The translations under genes were made by a program, and so were the position numbers. This document shows positions 45,797 through 54,736 of a stretch of DNA of 64,000 bases, in pieces. The notes under the pieces are model-generated. The model was not told the DNA's origin. It was given only the letters and a program-made list of their open reading frames with translations, and ran no database searches. Source of the stretch: Blastococcus sp. CT_GayMR19. GTDB lineage: Bacteria; Actinomycetota; Actinomycetes; Mycobacteriales; Geodermatophilaceae. Every line of letters begins with the position of its first letter. The stretch's first letter is position 1. The DNA is taken from positions 62,001 through 126,000 of the forward strand of contig NZ_SPQL01000006.1 in assembly GCF_004570385.1 (NCBI RefSeq), read 5' to 3'.

Positions 45797-46909
45797 TCAG
45801 CGGGGGATCGTGACCTGCGCCGTCACGCCGGCGTGGTCCGACGCCCAGAGGGGCGGCGGGGCCGTCCGGAACGGCTCGGCGCCGGTGCGTGCCACGCTCC
45901 GGATCCGCCACCCCTCGGGGACGAGCACGAGGTCGAACCGGTCGTCGGCCTGTCCGACCGCGTTGTCGAGGAGTTCGGCGTGGCAGCAGGTCGGACCCGG
46001 GTCCGCGGGCCGGGCGCTTCCCCACGCGTCGTCGAGCACCTCGGTGAGGCGGGCGTAGGTGTCCGTGCCCGAACCGTCGACCGGCGCGTTGAAGTCGCCC
46101 AGAGCGATCACGGGACGGGGACTCGCCGCGACGAGCGTCAGCAGCTCCTCGGCCTGCCGCTCCTGGATCCGGCCGGCGCGCGGGCCGCTGACCTCGAGAT
46201 GCGTCGTCAGGACCCGCACCGTCGCCCGCCGGTCCGGCGAGTAGTCGATCGAGACCCAGCCACGGGTCGAGGCGATCGGCTCCGGCCAGGACGGCAGCAT
46301 CCGGACCGCCGTGTAGTGACCCTGCAGGGGATTGCGCACCCGGTCGGCCACGTCTGCGCGCACGAGGAGCACGTCCCGGTCGGTGATCCGTACGTCGACG
46401 AGGCCGCCGTCGACGCCGCTCCGGGAGACCTCGAGATCGGCGTTGGTCGACGTGGCCACCGCCGTGTACGGGGTTCCGCGGGCGTCCAGCTCGGTCTCGA
46501 GGACCGCCAGCAGGTCGAGGACGACGTGGGTCGCGTTCGGATCCGGATGCGTCCGGAGATCGCCGGGCGTCTGGTCGCGGTACAGCGTGACCTCCTGCAG
46601 GCCGACGACGTCCGGACGGGCGGACACGATCTCCTCGGCCAGCGCCCCCGCCCGCGTCGGGAAGTCGTTCGCCACGACGTGCGCCCAGTCCTCGTCGGCC
46701 ACCGTCACGAGTTCGACCAGGGACGACACCCCGACGATGTCGTTCAGACCCGTGCCGAGGTAGAGGTTGCGGGTCATGACGGTCACCGGCGGTCCGGAGC
46801 CGTCGACCGCCACGGCGGAGCAGGCCGGGAGCGTGGCGAGGACCGCCACGACGAGGGCAGGCCAGCGGCGGGGAGCGCGGCGGATGATGCTCCACTCCGG
46901 CACGGGCAT
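45797..46909 (-). CDS. endonuclease/exonuclease/phosphatase-family lipoprotein
   Basis: The 370-aa protein has a signal peptide ending in the lipobox LPAC (Cys about 26), so it is probably surface-anchored. The fold shows VMTRNLYLGTGLNDI, the metal-binding Glu in DVVGLQEVTLY, the LTTHLEVSG segment, VIALGDFNAPVDG and the terminal catalytic Asp-His in WASDHAGVTAQVTI. Substrates of the family range from nucleic acids to sphingomyelin and inositol phosphates and cannot be chosen here. ATG at 46909 gives the standard signal peptide; earlier in-frame codons are open but overlap the upstream gene. Confidence 0.82.
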   Translation of the reverse strand: MPVPEWSIIRRAPRRWPALVVAVLATLPACSAVAVDGSGPPVTVMTRNLYLGTGLNDIVGVSSLVELVTVADEDWAHVVANDFPTRAGALAEEIVSARPDVVGLQEVTLYRDQTPGDLRTHPDPNATHVVLDLLAVLETELDARGTPYTAVATSTNADLEVSRSGVDGGLVDVRITDRDVLLVRADVADRVRNPLQGHYTAVRMLPSWPEPIASTRGWVSIDYSPDRRATVRVLTTHLEVSGPRAGRIQERQAEELLTLVAASPRPVIALGDFNAPVDGSGTDTYARLTEVLDDAWGSARPADPGPTCCHAELLDNAVGQADDRFDLVLVPEGWRIRSVARTGAEPFRTAPPPLWASDHAGVTAQVTIPR

Positions 46910-46914
46910 CCGGC

Positions 46915-47442
46915 TCAGGGCCGGACCACCCGGTAGTTCAGGAGCACGATCCCGGAGGGAAACGGGCGGCACTCCATCAGCTCGAGCTTCGTGCTCGACC
47001 CCATCGCGCCGAAGAACGGCACACCGCTCCCGAGGACGACGGGGACGATCGCCAGCCCCAGCTCGTCGATCAGGCCCAGCTCGAGGAGCTGGGTGACCAG
47101 CTGTCCCCCGCCGAAGACGCAGATGTCCTTGCCGGGATCGAGCTCGGCCCGCACGGTGTCGATCAAGCGCGCCAGGTCCCCGGCGTACGGGCGGACGTTC
47201 CGGCCTCTGGCGAGGGCGGCGTCGTGGGTCACCACGTACGTCGGTACCCCGCCGCCGGCCGCGCGGCCCATCTCCCGGTACGTGCCGGCGCCGATGACGT
47301 ACGCGCCGGTGCGCGCCTCGGTCGCGGCGAATCCGTAGTCCTCGCCCGGCGCCATGGCGTCGTCGATCCAGGACAGGTCGCCGGACGCCGACTGGAGAAA
47401 GCCGTCCAGGCTGGCCGCCACGCCGGCGAAGACCGTCGTCAT
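46915..47442 (-). CDS. dihydrofolate reductase-like (RibD C-terminal) protein
   Basis: The 175-aa protein begins [26 protein letters not shown], typical of the YwjB/YyaP-type reductases related to DHFR and the RibD C-terminal domain. It carries [14 protein letters not shown], the NADPH loop [32 protein letters not shown] and the end [19 protein letters not shown]. It is probably an NADPH-dependent oxidoreductase of unknown substrate rather than a housekeeping folate reductase. ATG at 47442 overlaps the stop of the SnoaL-like gene by 4 nt. Confidence 0.83.
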   Translation of the reverse strand: MTTVFAGVAASLDGFLQSASGDLSWIDDAMAPGEDYGFAATEARTGAYVIGAGTYREMGRAAGGGVPTYVVTHDAALARGRNVRPYAGDLARLIDTVRAELDPGKDICVFGGGQLVTQLLELGLIDELGLAIVPVVLGSGVPFFGAMGSSTKLELMECRPFPSGIVLLNYRVVRP

Positions 47443-47828
47443 TCCCCGGCCGCCTCTGCGCCCGCGGAGTACGGCTTGCCCGGCCAGTACGCCCACTCCT
47501 CGAAGTCGTCGACGCGGCCGTCCGGCGCGAAGCGCAGCACCCACAGGTCCCGGTACTGCTGCGCGACCGGATCGCGGTACTCCACCTCCAACCGGACCAC
47601 CGCGTCTCGTCCCTCGACGGCGACCGGCTCCGCGGACACCGAGAACGTCCGGCCCTCGTCGTCCAGCCAGAACGCCTGGATCGCGGTGTGGCCGACCCGG
47701 GGTTCCGCGTACGGCGAGGTCCGGTAGCTCGCGTCCTCGGTGAACAGGCGAGGAACCGCGGCGACGTCCCCGGAGCGCCACGCGCGCTCGTAGTCCGCCA
47801 CCCACCGCATCACCCCGTCGCGATCCAC
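47439..47828 (-). CDS. SnoaL/NTF2-like fold protein
   Basis: The 129-aa protein has the NTF2-like start [49 protein letters not shown] and ends in [21 protein letters not shown]. The family forms a conical pocket used by ketosteroid isomerase-like enzymes, polyketide cyclases or simple binders; function is not predictable. Start GTG 47828 or ATG at the MRWV codon are both possible. It is translationally coupled to the reductase-like gene downstream. Confidence 0.78.
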   Translation of the reverse strand: MDRDGVMRWVADYERAWRSGDVAAVPRLFTEDASYRTSPYAEPRVGHTAIQAFWLDDEGRTFSVSAEPVAVEGRDAVVRLEVEYRDPVAQQYRDLWVLRFAPDGRVDDFEEWAYWPGKPYSAGAEAAGE

Positions 47829-47876
47829 GGGGCCACGCTGCCACGTGCGGGCGGCGACGCAACGGGGTTCGTGAGC

Positions 47877-48389
47877 TCAGGTGCCGGTCGGGAAACGGTA
47901 CCGCGTCTGCGCGAACCGGCCCTTGGCGAACGCGAGCACCTTCGTGGGCGCGACCTCGAACACGACGGCGGATCCGCCGTCCTCGTGCTGGAACGCCCCG
48001 TGCTCGACGGTGAAGTCCCAGTCGCCGGAGTACTTGCTGCGCCACAGGTCGGCGAGGGTCCGCAGCCGGGCGTCGTCCGTCACCTGGACGGCGCTGCCCT
48101 CGACCACCAGGTCGAGTCCCTCCTTCCACCGGTTCGTGCCCGTGGTGAGCGCCACGTGCGGATTCCCCGCAAGGTTCACCGCCTTCTGTTCCGCCGGTCC
48201 CGTGCAGAAGTGGAGCCGGCCGTCGTCCCAGACGGCCGGCAGCGGGGTGACGTGCGGACGGCCGTCCCGGCGAACCGTGGAGATCCAGAAGAGCTCGGCG
48301 GTCTCGAGCACGTGGCGGACGTCCCCCCATGGCGTCGGCGGGGACTCCGGATCGCCGAAACGGACGTCCTGCTCGGGTACGGGTTGCAT
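47877..48389 (-). CDS. pyridoxamine 5'-phosphate oxidase-family (FMN-binding split barrel) protein
   Basis: The 170-aa protein has the split-barrel sequence [50 protein letters not shown], followed by [28 protein letters not shown]. This is the general PNPOx-like group, which includes F420- and FMN-dependent reductases and heme-binding members; it lacks the length and end of true PdxH. ATG at 48389 has CCGGAGG 12-18 nt upstream. Its location beside pdxT is suggestive, but a role in vitamin B6 metabolism is unsupported. Confidence 0.8.
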   Translation of the reverse strand: MQPVPEQDVRFGDPESPPTPWGDVRHVLETAELFWISTVRRDGRPHVTPLPAVWDDGRLHFCTGPAEQKAVNLAGNPHVALTTGTNRWKEGLDLVVEGSAVQVTDDARLRTLADLWRSKYSGDWDFTVEHGAFQHEDGGSAVVFEVAPTKVLAFAKGRFAQTRYRFPTGT

Positions 48390-48498
48390 GCTGCTTCTGA
48401 CCTCCGGAGGAGCGGCGATTCATCGGCGGGACCGTCGGGTCGGGGCGCCCGGGCCCCGGACCCCGAGGGGAGGACCTCCACCCGGCTCGGGCCCGCCG

Positions 48499-48512
48499 TA
48501 GCCTGGTCCGTC
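48499..48512 (+). promoter_or_regulatory. likely leaderless promoter of pdxT (-10 TAGCCT)
   Basis: TAGCCT at 48499-48504 is 8 nt before the GTG and no ribosome binding site is visible. pdxT thus seems to have its own promoter, independent of pdxS. Confidence 0.4.
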
Positions 48513-49178
48513 GTGTCCAGCGAAACCGTCCGGCCCGTCATCGGGGTGCTCGCCCTGCAGGGCGACGTCCGTGAGCACCTGGCCGCGCTGCGGGAGCAGG
48601 GCGCCGAGGCGGTGACCGTGCGGCGGCCGGAGGAGCTGGCCGCCGTCGACGGGCTGGTGATCCCCGGCGGTGAGTCGACGACCATGGTGAAGCTCGCCGC
48701 CCGCTTCGGCCTGCTGGAGCCGCTGCGGTCGGCGGTTCGCGACGGACTGCCCGCCTACGGCTCCTGCGCCGGGATGATCCTGCTGGCGGATCGCATCCTG
48801 GACGCACCACCGGACCAGGAGACCGTCGGCGGCATGGACGTCACGGTCCGCCGGAACGCCTTCGGCCGGCAGGTCGACAGCTTCGAGTCCGATCTCGCCT
48901 TCGAGGGGCTCGAGGGCGGCCCGGTGCACGCGGTGTTCATCCGGGCCCCCTGGGTCGAGGAGGCGGGCGACGGGGTCGAGGTGCTCGGCCGGGTCGTGGG
49001 CGGTCCGGCCGACGGTAAGATCGTCGCCATCCGCCAGGGCGACCTGGTGGCCACGAGCTTCCACCCCGAACTGACCGGGGACCGCCGGGTGCATGCGTTG
49101 TTCGTCGACATCGTCCGCCGCCACCTGGCCGAGAGGGCCGGCGAGCGCGCCGGCGACGAGAGAGGACACCGCTCATGA
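48513..49178 (+). CDS. pdxT: pyridoxal 5'-phosphate synthase glutaminase subunit PdxT
   Basis: PdxT hydrolyses glutamine and channels ammonia to PdxS. The 221-aa class-I-like glutaminase begins [19 protein letters not shown]. It has [20 protein letters not shown], the nucleophile in [15 protein letters not shown] and the His-Glu dyad in [12 protein letters not shown]. The family-typical [12 protein letters not shown] is present. The last about 15 residues are a charged tail. The stop overlaps the yebC start (ATGA). Confidence 0.96.
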   Translation: MSSETVRPVIGVLALQGDVREHLAALREQGAEAVTVRRPEELAAVDGLVIPGGESTTMVKLAARFGLLEPLRSAVRDGLPAYGSCAGMILLADRILDAPPDQETVGGMDVTVRRNAFGRQVDSFESDLAFEGLEGGPVHAVFIRAPWVEEAGDGVEVLGRVVGGPADGKIVAIRQGDLVATSFHPELTGDRRVHALFVDIVRRHLAERAGERAGDERGHRS

Positions 49179-49927
49179 GTGGCCATTCCAAGTGGGCGAC
49201 GACCAAGCACAAGAAGGCCGGGATCGACGCCAAGCGCGGCAAGCTCTTCGCGAAGCTGATCAAGAACATCGAGGTGGCGGCGCGCACCGGCGGCGGCGAC
49301 CTCTCCGGCAACCCGACGCTGTTCGACGCCGTCCAGAAGGCGAAGAAGTCTTCTGTGCCCAACGACAACATCGACCGCGCGGTCAAGCGGGGCGCGGGCC
49401 TCGAGGCCGGTGGGGTGGACTACCAGAACATCACCTACGAGGGCTACGCCCCCGGCGGGGTCGCCGTCCTCATCGAGTGCCTGACCGACAACAAGAACCG
49501 GTCGGCCATGGAGGTCCGCACGGCCATGACCCGCAACGGCGGGTCGATGGCCGACCCGGGCTCGGTGTCCTACCTCTTCTCCCGCAAGGGCGTCATCGTG
49601 GTGCCGCAGGCCGACGGGGTCGACGAGGACGCCGTGCTGATGGCCGTGCTGGACGCCGGGGCCGAGGAGGTCCGCGACCTCGGGGACACCTTCGAGGTGG
49701 TCTGCGAGCCGACCGATCTGGTGGCGGTGCGCACGGCGCTGCAGGAGGCGGGCATCGACTACGACTCCGCCGAGGCCGGCTTCGTCCCGAGCGTCGTCGT
49801 CGAGCTCGACGAGGACAGCGCGGGCAAGGTCTTCCGGCTCATCGACGCCCTTGAGGACTGCGACGACGTCCAGAACGTCTTCGCCAACTACGACGTGTCC
49901 GACGAGGTCATGGAGCTCATCGGCTGA
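49175..49927 (+). CDS. yebC: YebC/TACO1-family protein
   Basis: The 250-aa protein begins [39 protein letters not shown], the family signature, and contains [13 protein letters not shown] and [22 protein letters not shown]. Members have been described as transcription regulators, and more recently as translation factors that relieve stalling at proline stretches; the second is plausible in this Pro-rich proteome. It is co-translated with pdxT and lies upstream of ruvCAB, the usual order. Confidence 0.96.
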   Translation: MSGHSKWATTKHKKAGIDAKRGKLFAKLIKNIEVAARTGGGDLSGNPTLFDAVQKAKKSSVPNDNIDRAVKRGAGLEAGGVDYQNITYEGYAPGGVAVLIECLTDNKNRSAMEVRTAMTRNGGSMADPGSVSYLFSRKGVIVVPQADGVDEDAVLMAVLDAGAEEVRDLGDTFEVVCEPTDLVAVRTALQEAGIDYDSAEAGFVPSVVVELDEDSAGKVFRLIDALEDCDDVQNVFANYDVSDEVMELIG

Positions 49928-49930
49928 TCG

Positions 49931-49955
49931 AGGGCCACAAGCACGCTTTTGGCCC
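49931..49955. repeat. short palindrome-like element after yebC
   Basis: agggccacaa and ttttggccc flank a 6-nt core directly after the yebC stop. The arms match those of the elements at 843-870 and 1662-1688, but the core differs, so membership in the same family is tentative. It could serve as a weak terminator for yebC. Confidence 0.4.
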
Positions 49956-49998
49956 CCGGGCGGGCGTGTTGTGCCGGGCGGACGTCGGTGTCGCCGTC

Positions 49999-50004
49999 TA
50001 GCGT
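49999..50004 (+). promoter_or_regulatory. possible -10 of the ruvCA(B) operon (TAGCGT)
   Basis: TAGCGT lies 34 nt before the ruvC ATG, with GAGGAG (50027-50032) as ribosome binding site. No SOS-box-like sequence was noted close by, though a full motif scan was not possible. Confidence 0.35.
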
Positions 50005-50038
50005 GGTCGAACATCAGTTCGGTCACGAGGAGACGTTC

Positions 50039-50605
50039 ATGCGGGTGCTCGGCATCGACCCGGGCCTCACCCGGTGCGGGTGGGGCGTCGTCGACGGCTC
50101 TCCCGGGGCCCGTCCCGCCGCCGTCGGCGTCGGGGTGATCCGGACGATGGCCGAACTCGACCTGGAACTCCGGCTGCTCGAGCTGCACACCGCCGTGACG
50201 GCGCTGGTCCGCGAGCACCGGCCGGACGTCGTCGCGATCGAGCGCGTCTTCACGCAGAACAACAAGGGCACGGCCATGGGGACGGCGCAGGCCGCAGGAG
50301 TCGCGGCGCTCGCCGCCGCCCAGGCCGACCGGCCCGTCGCCTGGCACACCCCGAGCGAGGTCAAGGCGGCGATCTCGGGCAGCGGCCGCGCGGACAAGGA
50401 TCAGGTCACGATGATGGTCACGCGGGTCCTGGGCCTGTCCGCCGCGCCCAAGCCGGCCGACGCAGCGGATGCTCTCGCGCTCGCCGTCTGCCATGTCTGG
50501 CGTGGCCCGGCGCAGGACCGGCTCCGCGTCGCCGCACTGGCACGGGGCATCGGGGCCCCCGTGACCACCCGCACGCTGCCCCGCTGGACAGGAGTGGCCA
50601 AGTGA
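50039..50605 (+). CDS. ruvC: Holliday junction resolvase RuvC
   Basis: RuvC cuts Holliday junctions during recombination repair. The 188-aa enzyme begins [20 protein letters not shown] with the first catalytic Asp. It has [18 protein letters not shown] with the Glu, the [21 protein letters not shown] segment and the C-terminal acidic pair in [16 protein letters not shown] 50039 follows GAGGAG. The stop overlaps the ruvA start. Confidence 0.97.
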   Translation: MRVLGIDPGLTRCGWGVVDGSPGARPAAVGVGVIRTMAELDLELRLLELHTAVTALVREHRPDVVAIERVFTQNNKGTAMGTAQAAGVAALAAAQADRPVAWHTPSEVKAAISGSGRADKDQVTMMVTRVLGLSAAPKPADAADALALAVCHVWRGPAQDRLRVAALARGIGAPVTTRTLPRWTGVAK

Positions 50606-51234
50606 TCGCCAGCGTGAACGGCCGGGTCGCCGCCGTGTCGCCCGACGGTGCCGTCGTGGAGGTCGGCGGCATCGGGCTGTCCGTCCAGTGCACGCCGGCC
50701 ACGATCGCCCGGCTGCAGGTGGGCGAGCACGCGCGGCTGGCGACCAGCCTGATCGTCCGCGAGGACTCGCTCACCCTCTACGGCTTCGCCGACGACGACG
50801 AGCGCCAGCTGTTCGAGCTGCTGCAGACCGCGAACGGTGTCGGACCCCGCCTGGCGCAGGCCGTGCTCGCGATCCACCCGCCCCGGGAGGTCCGCCGCGC
50901 GGTCTCGATGGGCGACCTCAAGGCCCTCATGCAGGTGCCCGGCATCGGCAAGAAGGGCGCCGAGCGGCTGGTCCTCGAGCTGCGCGACCGGCTGGGTGTC
51001 ACGACGACGGACACCTCGCTCGACGCGCCCGCCGGCCTGCCGCCCCTGACGCCGGTCGCACCCTGGCGGGACCAGCTCGCCGCCGCCCTCGTGCAGCTCG
51101 GCTGGAGCCTGCGCGAGGCCGACGGCGCGGTCGCCCAGCTCGTGCCGGTGGCGGACGAGCAGATCGCCGTCACCGGGGGCGTCGAGGTCGCCGTCCTGCT
51201 CAGGCAGGCCCTGCAGTTGCTGGGACGATCGTGA
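50602..51234 (+). CDS. ruvA: Holliday junction DNA helicase subunit RuvA
   Basis: RuvA holds the four-way junction and guides RuvB. The 210-aa protein has the N-terminal OB domain ([27 protein letters not shown]), two helix-hairpin-helix motifs ([17 protein letters not shown] and [22 protein letters not shown]) and the C-terminal three-helix domain that contacts RuvB. The GTG overlaps the ruvC stop. A 157-bp repeat-rich spacer separates it from ruvB. Confidence 0.97.
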   Translation: MIASVNGRVAAVSPDGAVVEVGGIGLSVQCTPATIARLQVGEHARLATSLIVREDSLTLYGFADDDERQLFELLQTANGVGPRLAQAVLAIHPPREVRRAVSMGDLKALMQVPGIGKKGAERLVLELRDRLGVTTTDTSLDAPAGLPPLTPVAPWRDQLAAALVQLGWSLREADGAVAQLVPVADEQIAVTGGVEVAVLLRQALQLLGRS

Positions 51235-51391
51235 GCGGACAGGGGCGGGAGCATCGCAGCGAGCGACGGAGCCGACCGGGAGTGAGCATCGCAGCGAGCG
51301 CCAGCGAGCGAGGAGCGGAGCGACCGCGGAGGCGACCGGTGTCAGAGCGAGCGAGGAGCGGAGCGCCCCGCGGGAGCGGAGGGATGAGCTC
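51235..51391. repeat. repeat-rich spacer between ruvA and ruvB
   Basis: The spacer is built from iterated purine-rich units. GAGCATCGCAGCGAGCG occurs at 51249-51265 and 51284-51300, and GAGCGAGGAGCGGAGCG occurs at 51306-51322 and near 51347-51364. Positions 51281-51336 match 62399-62454 with two mismatches. The end of the spacer supplies GGAGGG as the ruvB ribosome binding site. Confidence 0.75.
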
Positions 51392-52525
51392 ATGAGCACC
51401 CCGTTCGACCGGGCGATGACCGGGGAGGTGGACGGCGAACTGGGGCAGGACTGGGCCGTCTCCCCGCAGGCCGGGGACGAGGAACGCGTCGTCGAGTCGG
51501 CGCTGCGCCCGCACTCCCTGCGCGAGTTCATCGGCCAGCCCAAGGTGGCCCGGCAGCTCGACCTCGTGCTCGAGGGGGCCAAGCGTCGCGGGCGGCCGCC
51601 GGACCACGTCCTGCTCTCCGGCCCGCCTGGGCTCGGCAAGACCAGTCTCGCCCTCATCATCGGGTCCGAGCTCGGCACCGCCGTGAAGATCACCAGCGGG
51701 CCGGCCATCGAGCGGTCCGGCGACCTCGCCGCCATGCTCTCCAACCTCGGCCACGGCGACGTGCTGTTCATCGACGAGATCCACCGGATCGCCCGGCCGG
51801 CCGAGGAACTGCTGTACATGGCGATGGAGGACTTCCGGGTCGACGTCGTCGTCGGGAAGGGTCCGGGCGCCACCGCGATCCCGCTGGAGATCAACCCGTT
51901 CACCCTCGTGGGCGCCACGACCCGCGCGGGACTGCTCACCGGTCCGCTGCGCGACCGATTCGGCTTCGTCGGCCAGATGGAGTTCTACGAGCCGGCCGAC
52001 CTCCAGCAGGTGCTGCGCCGCAGCGCCGGCCTGCTGGGTGTCGAGCTCAGCGAGGACGGGTCCGCGGAGATCGCCGGACGGTCCCGCGGGACACCCCGCA
52101 TCGCGAACCGGCTGCTGCGCCGGGTCCGGGACTACGCCGAGGTGGAGGCCGACGGCCGGGTGACCCGTGAGGTGGCCCAGGCGGCGCTGGCGCTGTACGA
52201 CGTCGACGTCCTCGGTCTGGACCGGCTCGACCGGGCGGTGCTCGAGGCGCTGGTGACGCGCTTCGGTGGCGGACCCGTCGGCGTGTCCACGCTCGCGGTC
52301 GCCGTCGGCGAGGAGCCCAACACGGTGGAGGAGGTCTGCGAGCCGTTCCTGGTGCGTGCCGGCCTCCTCGCGCGGACCCCGCGCGGACGCGTGGCCACCG
52401 AGGCCGCGTGGCACCACCTGGGCCATCCGTTGCCCCGTGGCGGCGCCCTGCTCGGCGGCTCCGGCGGGGGAGGCGGCACACCGGGGATCCCGGGTGCGTC
52501 GTCAGAGCCCCTGTTCGGCGCATAG
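51392..52525 (+). CDS. ruvB: Holliday junction branch-migration helicase RuvB
   Basis: The 377-aa AAA+ motor shows [19 protein letters not shown], Walker [18 protein letters not shown], Walker [20 protein letters not shown], sensor 1 [19 protein letters not shown] and the arginine-containing [19 protein letters not shown], followed by the winged-helix domain ([29 protein letters not shown]). A Gly-rich tail of about 30 residues follows. ATG at 51392 is 8 nt after GGAGGG. Confidence 0.97.
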   Translation: MSTPFDRAMTGEVDGELGQDWAVSPQAGDEERVVESALRPHSLREFIGQPKVARQLDLVLEGAKRRGRPPDHVLLSGPPGLGKTSLALIIGSELGTAVKITSGPAIERSGDLAAMLSNLGHGDVLFIDEIHRIARPAEELLYMAMEDFRVDVVVGKGPGATAIPLEINPFTLVGATTRAGLLTGPLRDRFGFVGQMEFYEPADLQQVLRRSAGLLGVELSEDGSAEIAGRSRGTPRIANRLLRRVRDYAEVEADGRVTREVAQAALALYDVDVLGLDRLDRAVLEALVTRFGGGPVGVSTLAVAVGEEPNTVEEVCEPFLVRAGLLARTPRGRVATEAAWHHLGHPLPRGGALLGGSGGGGGTPGIPGASSEPLFGA

Positions 52526-52691
52526 ACTCCGTACCGCTGGCGCGCAACTCCGTCAGGCCGTTGCCGTGCGCGTCCCGCCCGGTTGCCTGAGCGCGCCATC
52601 CACATGACCAACGCAACCGACGTTCCCGAGCGGGCCGTATAGGCCCGCACCCACCGCGGAGCATGACCCGCGGTAGAGAGGCACACCTGTC

Positions 52692-53033
52692 GTGGAACTT
52701 TTCCCGATCGTCCTGCTCGCCCTGTTCGCAGTGGTGCTGTTCGTCCTCCCCGCCCGGCAGCGCAAGAGGATGCAGGCGCAGGCGCAGGCGCTGCAGGAGT
52801 CGCTGACCATCGGCACCCCGGTGATGACCACCAGCGGGATCCACGCGACGGTGGCCTCGCTGGACGAGAAGACCGTGGATCTCGAGCTCGCCCCCGGCGT
52901 CGTCGTCACGTTCGCCCGGCCGGCGATCATGGAGGTGCGTAGTCCCGCCGTCCTCACGGAGGACGACGGCACGGGGATCGACGGTCCGGGGAACGGTGCG
53001 GCCGGCGGTCGGCCGGCCGACGGCACCCTCTGA
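52692..53033 (+). CDS. yajC: preprotein translocase subunit YajC
   Basis: YajC is an accessory of the SecDF complex. The 113-aa protein has one N-terminal helix (LFPIVLLALFAVVLFVLPARQRKRMQ), then SLTIGTPVMTTSGIHATVASLDEKTVDLELAPGVVVTFARPAIMEV, the conserved YajC domain. A Gly-rich tail follows. GTG at 52692 has AGAGAGG about 11 nt upstream. It leads a yajC-secD-secF unit with a 14-bp gap to secD. Confidence 0.93.
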   Translation: MELFPIVLLALFAVVLFVLPARQRKRMQAQAQALQESLTIGTPVMTTSGIHATVASLDEKTVDLELAPGVVVTFARPAIMEVRSPAVLTEDDGTGIDGPGNGAAGGRPADGTL

Positions 53034-53047
53034 GCCAGGCGACTCCC

Positions 53048-54736
53048 ATGGCCAACCGCTCGATGCCGGCGGCGAGGTACTTCGGCGCCTTCGTCGCGAT
53101 CGTCGCCCTGCTGTACGGGCTGATCTTCCTCACGGGGACTGACCGCACCCCTCAGCTGGGGCTCGACCTGCGCGGCGGGACGACGGTCACGCTGACCGCC
53201 CGCACCCCCGACGGGCAGCCGCCGGCGCAGGAGGAGCTCGAGCTGGCGCGCCAGATCATCGAGCAGCGCGTGAACGGCCTCGGCGTGGCCGAGGCCGAGG
53301 TGGTCACCGAGGGCGACTCCAACATCGTCATCTCGGTGCCGGGGGACGACGGCGAACAGGCCCGCGAGCTGGGCGCCACCGCGCAGCTGCGGTTCCGGCC
53401 GGTGCTCGGGGCGCCTGAGCCCGCCGGCCCCTCCACGGACAGCCCCGAGGCGACCGACGGGGCCGAGCCCACGGACGGCGCGACGCCCACCGACGGGGCG
53501 ACGCCCACCGACAGCGCCGAGCCCACCGACGGCGCGACGCCGTCGTCGAGCGCCGCGCCGACCGCGAGCGGCTCCCCGGCCGCCGGGAGCGACGGTGCGA
53601 CCGACGGTCCCGCGGCGCCCGAGCCGGGCTCTCCGCCGGTCACCCTGGAGGAGGCGACCGCCCAGTTCGCCACGCTCACCTGCGAGGCCGAGAACGTCAC
53701 CGGCGAGGTGTCCCGCCCCGACGACCACGTCGCCACCTGCAGCGAGGACGGCACCCTCAAATACCTGCTCGGACCCACGATCATCGAGGGCACCGAGATC
53801 GACGACGCGGCGGCAGGGACCAGCCCCACCGACGGCGCATGGATCGTGCTGCTCGACTTCAAGTCGCAGGGGCGCTCGGCGTGGGCGGAGTACACCACCG
53901 CGAACGTCGGCAAGAACGTCGCCTTCACGCTGGACGGGCGCGTCATCTCCGCGCCGACGATCAACCAGCCCATCAACGGGCAGACCACGATCACCGGGGA
54001 CTTCGACCAGGAGAAGGCGACCGAGCTGGCCAACCAGCTCCGGTACGGCGCCCTCCCGCTGACGTTCACGCAAGCTACCGCGCAGACGATCACGACCGAG
54101 CTCGGCGCCGAGCAGCTCGAGGCCGGCCTGATCGCCGGGGCCATTGGGATCGCCCTGGTGTTCGTGTACGCGCTGTTCTACTACCGGCTGCTCGGCCTGG
54201 TGATGATCGCGAGCCTCGCGCTGTCGGCGGTGATCGTCTACGCCTGCCTGGTGCTCCTGGGCCGGGAGATCGGCTTCACCCTCAGCCTGGCCGGGATCGC
54301 GGGCTTCATCGTCTCGATCGGCATCACCGCCGACTCGTTCGTCGTCTACTTCGAACGGCTGAAGGACGAGATCCGCGAGGGGCGCACGCTGCGGTCGGCG
54401 GTGCCGCGCGCCTGGGTCCGGGCCCGGCGGACGATCCTCTCCGCCGACGCGGTCAGCTTCCTCGCCGCGGCGATCCTCTACCTGCTGGCCATCGGTGACG
54501 TGAAGGGCTTCGCCTTCACCCTCGGCATGTCGACCGTGCTCGACCTCGTCGTCGTCTTCCTCTTCACCCACCCCTTGATGGCCGTCCTCGCACGGTTCAA
54601 GTCGTTCGGCAGCAGCCGCATCTCGGGTCTCGGCCAGGTGGGGCACACCCGCCGTCCCGGCGGAGACGCCACGCCGGGCCGTGAGCTCGTGGGCGCGGGA
54701 TCCCTCGCCGGCGGCCAGGACAGGAGCACCTCATGA
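53048..54736 (+). CDS. secD: protein translocase subunit SecD
   Basis: SecD uses the proton motive force to aid late steps of Sec export. The 562-aa protein has a first helix (RYFGAFVAIVALLYGLIFLTGT), then QLGLDLRGGTTVTLTA. The extracytoplasmic P1 domain is interrupted at about residues 121-197 by a Thr/Pro/Asp/Ala-rich insert with repeated GATPTD units. Five C-terminal helices include AGIAGFIVSIGITADSFVVYFERLKDEIREG, carrying the conserved Asp/Arg motif. ATG at 53048. The stop overlaps secF. Confidence 0.96.
   Translation: MANRSMPAARYFGAFVAIVALLYGLIFLTGTDRTPQLGLDLRGGTTVTLTARTPDGQPPAQEELELARQIIEQRVNGLGVAEAEVVTEGDSNIVISVPGDDGEQARELGATAQLRFRPVLGAPEPAGPSTDSPEATDGAEPTDGATPTDGATPTDSAEPTDGATPSSSAAPTASGSPAAGSDGATDGPAAPEPGSPPVTLEEATAQFATLTCEAENVTGEVSRPDDHVATCSEDGTLKYLLGPTIIEGTEIDDAAAGTSPTDGAWIVLLDFKSQGRSAWAEYTTANVGKNVAFTLDGRVISAPTINQPINGQTTITGDFDQEKATELANQLRYGALPLTFTQATAQTITTELGAEQLEAGLIAGAIGIALVFVYALFYYRLLGLVMIASLALSAVIVYACLVLLGREIGFTLSLAGIAGFIVSIGITADSFVVYFERLKDEIREGRTLRSAVPRAWVRARRTILSADAVSFLAAAILYLLAIGDVKGFAFTLGMSTVLDLVVVFLFTHPLMAVLARFKSFGSSRISGLGQVGHTRRPGGDATPGRELVGAGSLAGGQDRSTS

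Noticed and set aside
53431-53560. Possible CRISPR-like or tandem array in secD
   Set aside because: The repeats are short, in frame and encode a Thr/Pro/Asp linker; there are no unique spacers and no cas genes.
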